This document shows positions 24,691-34,100 of a DNA stretch of 40,061 nucleotides, piece after piece. The position numbers and the translations under genes were made by a program. The stretch's first letter is position 1; the number at the start of each line of letters is the position of its first letter. This stretch comes from DAIOHQ01 sp036744635 (lineage in GTDB: Bacteria; Planctomycetota; Phycisphaerae; Tepidisphaerales; Tepidisphaeraceae), in contig DAIOHQ010000010.1 of NCBI GenBank assembly GCA_036744635.1, forward strand, positions 1 to 40,061, given 5' to 3'. The notes under the pieces are model-generated. The model saw nothing but the letters and a program-made list of their open reading frames with translations. It was not told the origin of the DNA and ran no database searches.

Positions 24691-26253
24691 TTACTCCGTC
24701 TTTTCATTCTTGAGGAAGACGAAGCGCTGGCCTTCGCGGCTGGCGATATAGAGGCGGACGCCTTTGGCGAGGTCGGCCTTGGCAAGAAAATCGCTGGCAT
24801 CCTTGGCGGTGGCGACTTCATGGCTCCCGACTTTGGTGATCAAGTCGCCCGGTTGCAGGCCGGCGCGAGCCGCCACCGAGCGCGGCGACACCGCGGTGAC
24901 CAGGGCGCCGCCTTTGAAGTTGGCCAGGCCGAACTTCTCGGCCAACTCGTCAGTGAGCGTGGTGAGCTTCATGCCCAATGATTCGGCATTGGTGTCGCCG
25001 GTGCCGGGCAGGACACGGCTGCTGCGGCCGGCGGCAGCCATCAGATCTTCCGGCTGATCGCCGATCTTCACCGCCACATCCTGGCTCTTGCCGTCGCGGA
25101 AGACCGTGAACTTCATCTCGGTGCCCGGCGGAGTCGCGGCCACCGCATTGCGAAGCTCCTGGACGTTATCCACCGGCTTGCCGTCAAGCTGGGTGACGAT
25201 GTCACCCGGCTGCAGCTTTCCCGTCGCCGGCGTGTTGGGGAACGTCTGCTCGACGAGCACGCCTTTGTCGCCGGTAAACCCGAAACTCTTGGCGTTGTCC
25301 AGGTTTTTCGTGATATCGCTGATGCTGACGCCCAGCCAGCCGCGCGTCACCTTTCCCTTGTCCTTGAGCTGGGCGTAGACGAACTTGGCCTGGTTGGAAG
25401 GAATGGCAAAGCCGATTCCCTGGAAGCCGCCGGAGCGCGAGGCGATGGCGGTGTTGATCCCGACCACCTCGCCGTGGATGTTGGTGAGCGGCCCGCCGGA
25501 ATTGCCGGGATTGATCGGGGCATCCACCTGGATGAAATTTTCGTAGCCCTGCGCGCCGAGGATGCCGACGCCGGTGCGATTGAGGGCGCTGATAATGCCG
25601 TGAGTCATCGAACCGACGTAGCCAAACGGGCTGCCGAAGGCCAGCACCCAGTCGCCTTTGTCGAGCTCATCGCTGTTGCCCCACTTGGCGGGGATCAGGC
25701 GCTCGGCATGGATCTTCACCACTGCCAGATCGGTCTTGGCATCCGCTCCCAGCAGCTTGGCGTTCTTGATTTCCCGGCCATCGGAGAGGGTGATGTCCAT
25801 CTCGGTCGCCCCGCCGGCCACGTGATTGTTGGTAAGGATGTAGCCGGCGCCGTCGGCGGTTTCCATGATCACCCCGCTGCCGGTGCCGATCTGCTCCATC
25901 GTTCCGTCATCGCCCTCGCCGCCGAAGCCGGGGGGAAGATCGGGCTCGCCGTCGCCGTTGCGGTCGGGAAAGAACTTGCGAAGCTGATCCTCATCGAACG
26001 GCAGGTGCGGGTGAACCCCCTTGATCGTCTTGCGCACGTTGATGTTCACCACCGATGGCTCGACGATCTTGCCGACGTGGCGGAAAACGGTGGAAAGGTC
26101 TTCCACGTTCTTAAGTTGCTCGCGATTGACGGCGACCTTCTCCTCCGCCATCGCAAACTGCGCCCGCTGAAACAGGTCGAAGCCGAAAAATCCTGCCGCG
26201 GTGGCAGCGCTGCAGAGAACGACTACCGCCACTGATTTACGCCATGGTTTCAT
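24691..26253 (-). CDS. HtrA/DegP-family serine protease
   Basis: This 520-residue periplasmic quality-control protease degrades misfolded envelope proteins. It starts with a signal or anchor sequence (about residues 5-21, VAVVVLCSAATAAGFFGF). The trypsin-like domain has the catalytic triad H144 (TNNHVAGG), D175 (TDLAVV) and S252 (GNSGGPL). Two PDZ domains follow, about residues 300-395 and 425-515. Between the anchor and the protease, residues 97-105 (DRNGDGEPD) match the calcium-loop pattern DxNxDGxxD, an unusual insertion for this family. The ATG at 26253 follows an AAGGAG site; an open extension to 26334 is not needed. Confidence 0.93.
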   Translation of the reverse strand: MKPWRKSVAVVVLCSAATAAGFFGFDLFQRAQFAMAEEKVAVNREQLKNVEDLSTVFRHVGKIVEPSVVNINVRKTIKGVHPHLPFDEDQLRKFFPDRNGDGEPDLPPGFGGEGDDGTMEQIGTGSGVIMETADGAGYILTNNHVAGGATEMDITLSDGREIKNAKLLGADAKTDLAVVKIHAERLIPAKWGNSDELDKGDWVLAFGSPFGYVGSMTHGIISALNRTGVGILGAQGYENFIQVDAPINPGNSGGPLTNIHGEVVGINTAIASRSGGFQGIGFAIPSNQAKFVYAQLKDKGKVTRGWLGVSISDITKNLDNAKSFGFTGDKGVLVEQTFPNTPATGKLQPGDIVTQLDGKPVDNVQELRNAVAATPPGTEMKFTVFRDGKSQDVAVKIGDQPEDLMAAAGRSSRVLPGTGDTNAESLGMKLTTLTDELAEKFGLANFKGGALVTAVSPRSVAARAGLQPGDLITKVGSHEVATAKDASDFLAKADLAKGVRLYIASREGQRFVFLKNEKTE

Positions 26254-26381
26254 TGACAAAGCTCCTTGTATGCATGTTAGACGAACGGGATTCGGCGATC
26301 TAACGCACTCGTTGACGCGGCCCGGTGAAAACATTTTCCCGCGCTCGCCGGCCGAACCGATCGTGCAGATTCCGCACCATC

Positions 26382-26460
26382 TGTCATCCTGAGGTACTCC
26401 GAAGGATACTGGCCACGCATGTTAAACCAGCCAGATTCTTCGGAGTACCTCAGAATGACA
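26382..26460. repeat. imperfect inverted repeat (TGTCATCCTGAGG family)
   Basis: Arms at 26382-26412 and 26431-26460 pair with few mismatches. They read TGTCATCCTGAGGTACTCC on one side and the complement on the other. It lies between panB and the HtrA-like gene, 61 bp after the panB stop, and may end the NRPS-PPTase-panB transcript. Confidence 0.85.
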
Positions 26461-26520
26461 TCGGGCCATTCGGTCGGCGCCGAATCACGCACGGTCATAG
26501 TCAGATATTATACCCGCCAA

Positions 26521-27378
26521 TTAACTTTTCATTCTATGCGCGAATTTCAGCTTTTCTTCGGCCGGCATCTCGTAGGCGTGGACGGGCTGGGGATATTGGC
26601 CGCTGGCGACGGACTCAGCATAGGCGGCGAAGGCGGCGAGCAGCGGAGGTGCCATATCGGCAATGCGGGGAACGAAACGCGGCGCCCGCGGAGTCAACCC
26701 AAGCATGTCGTGCGTCACCACGACGTGCCCATCGCAGTCCGGCCCGGCGCCGCAGCCGATCACCGGCAGTGTCACCCGCTCGACCACGGCTTTCGCCACC
26801 TCCGGCGGAACGGCCTCGAGCAGAATAGCCGATGCTCCGGCCGCCTGCATCTGCTCGGCCAGCTTCACTACCTCTTCAGCCTCATCCGCCGTTCGTCCCT
26901 GAAAGCGGTAGCCGCCGAGCACGCCAACGGCTTGGGGGCGCAGGCCTATGTGCGCCATCACCGCCACCCCGGCATCAGCCAGGCGCGTGATCAGCCCGGC
27001 ATGCGCATCCGCCACTTCCAGCTTCACGCAGTCGCAGCCGGATTCCTTGACCATGCGGAACACGTTCAACACGCCTTGCTCGGTGGATGCCTGGTAGGAA
27101 CCGAACGGCATGTCGCCGACCAGAAACGCCAGCGGCGCCCCTCGGCGCACGGCCGCGGTAATGGCGATCATAAAATCCAGCGATACCGGCAGGGTGCTGT
27201 CATGCCCAAGAATCACGTTGGCGGCCGAATCGCCCACCAGCAGCGCCGGCACGCCGGCCCGCTGCATGAGCGTCGCGGTGGTGTAGTCATAACAGGTGAG
27301 CATCGCGATCTTGGAGCCGCTTGTGCGGGCGCTGCGCAAATCGGTCAGGCTGATCTTCCGCGTGAGAGGTTGGGGCAT
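26521..27378 (-). CDS. panB: 3-methyl-2-oxobutanoate hydroxymethyltransferase
   Basis: The 285-residue TIM-barrel enzyme adds a hydroxymethyl group from 5,10-methylenetetrahydrofolate to 2-ketoisovalerate, the first committed step to pantothenate and CoA. Family motifs are clear: MLTCYDYTTATLM, LVGDSAANVILGHDSTLPV, GDMPFGSYQ, VKLE, AHIGLRPQ and GCGAGPDCDGHVVVTHD. The length is normal. Its start lies 31 bp after the stop of the PPTase gene on the same strand, so it is probably expressed with the NRPS. That is a sensible link, because pantothenate is the source of the phosphopantetheine arm that NRPS carrier domains need. Confidence 0.95.
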   Translation of the reverse strand: MPQPLTRKISLTDLRSARTSGSKIAMLTCYDYTTATLMQRAGVPALLVGDSAANVILGHDSTLPVSLDFMIAITAAVRRGAPLAFLVGDMPFGSYQASTEQGVLNVFRMVKESGCDCVKLEVADAHAGLITRLADAGVAVMAHIGLRPQAVGVLGGYRFQGRTADEAEEVVKLAEQMQAAGASAILLEAVPPEVAKAVVERVTLPVIGCGAGPDCDGHVVVTHDMLGLTPRAPRFVPRIADMAPPLLAAFAAYAESVASGQYPQPVHAYEMPAEEKLKFAHRMKS

Positions 27379-27409
27379 GAGTCAATTGTATTCGCGGCCG
27401 GCGGCGGCG

Positions 27410-28132
27410 TCACATAGCGTCGAACGACCAGAGGCGAATGGCGCACTGGGTGGAGCGCAGCGCAACCGCCGAGCAGTAGGCCGGATGCACCGAGATAGAT
27501 TGAATGCTCCAGCCGCCCAGGGTCGATCCTGCACCGGGTAGCGTAACGTCGGTGGGGCGGAGCAGCCCTTCACCGGTGCCCTTCAGATAAGCTTCCTTTT
27601 GCGTCCATATCTGGAAAAAGTATTCCGGCCGGGCCCTGCCATCCAGCGCTTCAAAAGCCCCGAGTTCTTCACCGCTCATGAACTGCCGCGCGTGGGCGGC
27701 CGTGGCGAAATCGTCGCGCACACGTTCGATATCGACGCCCACTTCTTCCAAGGCCAGGGCGTACACCGCGATGTTTTCCGAATGGGCGATATTGAACTTG
27801 ATCGGGATGTGCGCCGGCAGCATCGGCTTGCCATATTGGTTGAATTCGATCGGCGCCTGCATCGGATTGATCTGCATGGAACCACCGAGCAGCGTTCGCA
27901 GGATTCCGCGGCCGGTGATGAAGCGATGCTGGTCCTCGACCTTGCGCAGGCGCCCGCCCCGCATCAACTCCGGCTCGCTCAGGCAGCTTCGCCAGTGCTC
28001 GCACTTCTCCCCGTGCTGCGACAGATCCGCGATCACGAGATGCGCCACGCCCGGCAAAAGGGGCTGACTTGCTGAAAAATGCGGAAATCCTGATACAGAC
28101 GTGATACGAGCTTGGCGCCGTGCAATGCTCAT
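27410..28132 (-). CDS. 4'-phosphopantetheinyl transferase (Sfp type)
   Basis: This 240-residue enzyme transfers phosphopantetheine from CoA to the conserved Ser of carrier domains. Sfp-type signatures are present: FNIAHSENIAVYAL (about residues 113-126), the Mg-binding VGVDIERV (D134, E136), and FFQIWTQKEAYLKGTGEGL with W176, K179, E180 and K184. The ATG overlaps the NRPS stop as ATGA (4 bp), so translation is probably coupled to the NRPS, its expected substrate (PCP Ser at residues 1476 and 2573). The N-terminal 25 residues are not conserved. Broader substrate use is possible. Confidence 0.95.
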   Translation of the reverse strand: MSIARRQARITSVSGFPHFSASQPLLPGVAHLVIADLSQHGEKCEHWRSCLSEPELMRGGRLRKVEDQHRFITGRGILRTLLGGSMQINPMQAPIEFNQYGKPMLPAHIPIKFNIAHSENIAVYALALEEVGVDIERVRDDFATAAHARQFMSGEELGAFEALDGRARPEYFFQIWTQKEAYLKGTGEGLLRPTDVTLPGAGSTLGGWSIQSISVHPAYCSAVALRSTQCAIRLWSFDAM

Positions 28133-31100
28133 ACCCGATCACCCGCCGCCCCGGACGGTGCTTCCGCCAGCGCCTTACGAAGCCGCTCGGCCAGCACCTG
28201 CACGTTGGGCTGATCGAAGATTCCCAGATGCGCACCCGGCACGCGCTGCACCGCCACCCGTCCCGGCGCCACGGTTCCCCATCCCATTTCCGGATCGTCG
28301 AAGGAAGCCCCCAGCCACACCGGTTTGTCACCGGCCTGAAACAGAATGATCTGCCCGGCGTACCGCCGATGCACGTAGTGCAGCCACGCCTCGCGCGATG
28401 CCGCCACCACATCCTGAAGACGATCGGGCAACGAAATCGCCGACGCCACCTGTCCAATCACCTGATCTTTTGGCTGCCCATTTCCATTTCGGTGCCCGTT
28501 GCCCAGGGGGGAGTTGGAACTGATGGAGAGCAGCCGTTTGCCCTTCCTGCCGATGCGCAGCTTCAGGCTGTGGAAGCGCCCGATCACGTAATCCACCTTT
28601 TGCTTCGGCGGCATCTGCCACATCTTCTTCAGGTGCAGCCCCAGCCGGTGCATCGGCGGCAGAATGCGCGGATATCCCGGCCCGGCACTGTCGAACAGCG
28701 CCAGCATGCCGATTTCCTCGCCGACAGCGCGAAGCTGCTGGGCGATCTCAAACGCGACCAGCCCGCCGAAGGAATATCCGCCGAGATGGTAGGGACCCCT
28801 GGACTGCACTTTGCGCATTTCCCGCACAAAATCGGCGGCGATGTCCTCAACCCGCGTGTGCGGGGCGCGCTCTCCATTGGCGCCGGGCAACTGCAGACCA
28901 TAGAACGGCTGGTCCTGCCCCACCAGCCGGGCCAGCTCGCAATAGACGAAGACGTGTCCACCGCGGCCGGCGAGGCAGAAGAACGGGGGTTTGGTTCCCT
29001 TGTCCTGTATGGGCACGACCAGCGTGGTCGGCGGCCGCCAGCCATCGCGCTGCAATATCTCCGCAAGCTGCTCGAGCGTGGGGGCGAGAAACAGCGTGGA
29101 CAGCGGCAGCGTGGTTCCCAGCACCTTCTCAATCTCCGCGAACAGGCGCACGGCCAGCAGCGAATGGCCTCCCAGATCGAAGAAATTATCGCGCAGGCCG
29201 ATGCGGCTGACGCCCAGCACCTCCGCCCAGATGCTGGCCAGCCGCTGCTCGACGGGAGTTTGCGGGGGTGCGTACCTGCGGTCATCCGCCAGCAGCGCCA
29301 AGTCGGGCGCGGGCAGCGCCCTGCGGTCCACCTTGCCGTTTGGCGTCAGCGGCAGCTCGCCGAGGATCATGATCGCGGCCGGGACCATGTAATCCGGCAG
29401 GCGCTCGCGCAGATGGCTCCGCAAGTCGGCCACCAGCACCTTCTGGCCGCGCTTGGGCACCGCATAAGCGACCAGGCGTTTTTCCCCGCCGTCAACGCGT
29501 GTCACCACGATCACATCCCGCACGCGCGGGTGCTGCGCCAGCGCGGTCTCGATTTCGCCCGGTTCGATTCGGAAGCCGCGGATCTTGACCTGATAATCCG
29601 CCCGCCCCAGGAACTCGACTTTGCCATCGATGCCAAAGCGGCCCAAGTCCCCGGTGCGATACATGCGATCATCCGGCCTTTGCGTAAATGAATTGGTCAC
29701 AAAACGCTGGCCGGTGAGCGTGTCGTCGCCGAGATAGCCCCTGGCCAGATACGGCGTGCGCACATAGATCTCGCCCACCTCACCGATCCCCGCAAGATTC
29801 CCGGCCTTGTTCAGCACCAGCAACTGCACCCCATCAATCCCGGTGCCGATCGGCAGGATTTCCTTTGCCGTCTCCTGCCCCGTCTGTAAGCGGTAATATC
29901 CCATCGCCTGCGGGGTTTCGGTGGTGCCATAAAAATTGACGATCTGCGCCTGCGGCGCGATCTGGCGAACCCCATGCAGGTCAGATCGCGTCAGCGCATC
30001 GCCGCCGAAAAAGGCGTGAGTGAGCGAGGGGAGTATTGAGTGATGCAATTCATCATTCATCATTCCGCATTCAGCACTTTCCCGCAGAATCTTCCCCATC
30101 GCCGGCGTCAGATGGGTGACGGTGACGGCCTGCTGCTCCATCCAGGCATGCAGCATCCCCGGCGCGAAGATGACATCCTGCTGTGGAATGCACAGCGTCC
30201 CGCCGCACCACAGCGGAGTGAACGCATCCCGCAACAGCGGATCGTGCGACAATCCCGAAAGCATGGAAAACCGGTCTGACTCGCCAAACCCGAACGTGCG
30301 CGTATGCCAGGCCAGGAAATGCGAAAGCGGCCGATGTGTCCCCAAAATCCCCTTGGCCGTCCCGGTCGAGCCGGACGTGAATGCGATGTAGGCCAGGTCG
30401 TCGGGATCCACCGCAACCCGCACCGGCTCCGGAGAATAATCGGCCAGGGCCAGCTCGATTTGCTCGGCTGTCGGCGGAAGATTGAGCTGAGCTCTCGCAT
30501 TGAATTCAAATCCAAAATCCACAATCCGCAACGCCCAAAGGGCACCCGAATGCAAAATCGCCTTCGGTTTCGCCTGGCGCATACAATCCACCAGCCGCGC
30601 CGCGGGATAGCTCGGATCGAGGATCAAAAATGCCGCCCCTGCCTTTTGAATTCCCAACAGGGCGCATACAAGTGATGGCCCGCGCTGCCCGACCACCGCC
30701 ACGATCTCCTGCCGCTGCACGCCCTTGGCCAGCAGATATGCCGCCACGCGGTTACTCAGCGCATCAAGCTGCGCGTACGACCAGCTCTCCGCTTCGGCGC
30801 TGATCGCAGTCGCATCCGGCCGCGCCTGCACGTGCTGGGAGAATCGCTCGACAATGCTGCCTTCCCACGTCACCCGCAACGGGGCCGTCGGGTCGGGCAG
30901 AAAGCCGCTCGATGGATCAGCCGCCAATGAATGCGCCGACAGCCTTGCCCCCGGCCGCGCCACCGCCTGTTCCAGCAACTTCTCAAACTGCCGCAGCAAT
31001 TCCACCACCCGCTCTTCGACGAACAATTCGGCGTTGTAAACCAGGTCAAAGCTCATGCCGGCATCGCTCTGGCGGGCATACAGTGTCAGATCGAACTTGG

Positions 31101-34100
31101 AGGCGGGCGTTGGGTCTTCCACCAACTCCATTTCGAGTGTACCCGCCCTCCCTGTTACCCGGATCCGCCCCTCATCCGGCGGAATCAGGTTGAAAAAGAC
31201 CTGAAACAGCGGCGTCCGTCCCGGCGCGCGATCGGGATGTAATTCCTCGACCAGCTTCTCAAACGGCAAGTCCTCATGCGCGAAGGCCCCCAGTGCCACA
31301 TCCTTGACCCGTCCCAGCAGCTCGTGGAACGTCGGCTCGCTGGAAAGATCCGTCCGCAGCACCAGCGTATTGATGAAGAAGCCGACCAGATTTTCCGTCT
31401 GCGTATGATTTCGCCCGGCCACCGGCGTGCCGAGAATGATGTCATCCTGTCCGGTCTGCCGAGCCAGCAGAGCGTTGAAGCCGGCCAGCAACGTCATGAA
31501 AACGCTGACTCCCTCGCGCCGCGACAGGGCGCTGATGGCGTCGGCAAGGTCATGACTGAATGTCCGCGAAACCCGGCCGCTTCGGTATGTCTGCACCGTG
31601 GGCCGGGTCATGTCGGTCGGCAATTCCAGAATCGGCAGGTCGCCACCCAGCTTCTGCCTCCAATAGGAAAGGTGGCCTTCGAGAACTTCGCCGCTCAGCC
31701 GCCGGCGCTGCCAGGCCGCGTAATCAGCATATTGCAGCGGCAGCGGCGCCAGCGGCGACTCTTTGCCCGCGGCAAACGCTTCGTACAGCGCTGCCAGCTC
31801 GCGCGCCATCACCGAAACCGACCAGCCGTCGGAAACGATGTGGTGCATCGTCAAAAGCAGTATGTGCCGTTTTGGCGCGAGCTTCACCAGCCGGAAGCGA
31901 ATCAGCGGATCGCTTGAGAGATTGAACGGACGCTCGGCTTCCTCGGCCGACAGCTCGGCAGCGCGGGCGTCGGCATCCGCCTCCGCGCTCACGTCCACCA
32001 CTTTCAGCACGTGCATTTCTGCCGGCGCAATCGACTGCACTGGCTCGCCATTGACCAGGCTGATTCTGCTGCGCAGCACATCGTGCCGCGCCAGGATCGC
32101 ATTGATCGCCCGTTCCAGCACAAGCACATCCAGCGGCCCGCGCAGGCGCACCTGATCGGCGATGCTGTACGTCGCCTTCCCCGGCTCGAGCTGATCGAGA
32201 AACCACAGGCGCTGCTGGCCATAGGAGAGCGGCGGGCGGGGAGAGGACGAAACGGTGAACCGGCGAACCGGCGAGATGGCGAGTAGTTCTTCGCCGTCTC
32301 GCCGGTTCGCCGATTCGCCGTTTCGTTCGACGACTGCCGAGTCGATTGCCTTCGCCAGTCCCGCCACCGTCGGTGATTCAAACAGCGTCCGCAGCGGCAG
32401 GTCAACCCGGCAGCGCTCGCGGATGCGCGACATCACCTGCGTTCCCAGCAGCGAGTGCCCGCCCAGCTCGAAGAAATTATCCTCCGCCCCGATGCGCTCG
32501 ATGCTCAAGACGCCCGACCAGATTTCGGCGATGGCGATTTCCGTCGCCGTGCGCGGACCGACAAACGACAAATTCGCGCTTCGCTGCCGATCCGGCGCCT
32601 CCCTCGCCGCCAGCGCCTTGCGGTCCACCTTGCCATTGGGCGATAGCGGCAGCGCATCCAGCAGCACCAAGCTCCCCGGCACCATGTATTCCGGCAGCTC
32701 GCGTTTCAACTGCTCGCGCAGCTTGGCCGCCAGTTCGCCCGTCCCCGCGTCGCCGTGGCGCACGTTCCCGTATTCTTTCCACGCCCGGCGCGCAGGCAGC
32801 TCGTGCAGGGGGGGTACGTCGGCTGAGTAGTATCCATTCCATCCATTGCGCGACCGATGCCGGAAGATGACATCATACGAACCATCCTGCGCCGCTGACT
32901 CCCACGACACTTCCACCAGGTACGGCAGAGAATCGCCCAGCCGCCAGTAATCATTGGGCTCGACACCCTCGGCCAATTCCGCGTCAGCCTTCAAGTGCGC
33001 CGCCGCCTGGGTTGGTGCCGCCGCATCAAGAAGATCCTTCGCCTTCACCGCCGCCGCTACCCGCGCATTGGGCACGCCGCGCAGAATCATCACGTCCGGG
33101 TCGCGCTCGCGCAAAATCTGCTCGGCGGAGATAGGGGGGGTCCCCCGCGGACCCTGTTCCCAGCGCATCTCGATCACGTTGGCGCCGGCGGGAGCACGGG
33201 TGCCCACGTGCAGCACCACGTCATACTTGAACTGCGTGATCTCATTGACCGCCGTCCCGCCCTTGAGATGGATTTCGACGTCGCCAATTGCCGGCACAAT
33301 CTGCGGCAGTGCCTTGAACAGCGCCGGATCGAGCACCAGGTCTTTCTCATGGGTCATCCGGTCCAGCACCCGCGCCCGCAACGTCTCGGCCGTCGCCCCC
33401 TCGGGGGCCCGGCACAATTGCACCCAGGAATGAAACGCCGGCAATAGGGGCAAGTTTCGCACGTCGCCGATGAAGATCGACCCGCCCGGCTCGACAATCC
33501 CGGCCAGCCCCTGCAACACTTCGACCAGATATTCAACGCTGGGAAGGTGCTGGGTCACGCCATTGATGATCACCGTGTCGAACGTGCCGTTCAGGGGGGG
33601 CAGCTTCGTCAGTTCGTGGGCAGCGCACTGCACCAGCGACACATTGCGATAGCGGGGGTCGCCGCGGCGATTCAGTTCCTCCTGAAGATGATCGAGCCCC
33701 GCCTGGGAGATGTCCGTGCCGCAATAATGCTCGCATTTGGGCGCAACCCGAAAGAGCAGCAAACCAGTGCCCACGCCGATTTCCAGCACCCGCTTCGGCC
33801 GCAGCGCGTTGATCCGGCTGACGGTGTCCTCCACCGCCTCCACCACCTCGGTTACCGGCAATGGCCGGTTGGTGTAACTGCTGTTCCAGACCGACAGATT
33901 GATCCCGTTGTCCCGATCTGAATATGCCACGGTCTGACTGTATAGGTCATCGTACAACTCGCGATATTGCTCGATGTGCTGCTGGACATCGCCCCCCCCT
34001 CCGCCCGACTCGCCGGCAGACTGTGGCACCACATACGCCACCAGTTGCTTGTCGCCCGGCCGATCTTCCCGCGCCACCACCACCGCTTCGCGCACAAGCT

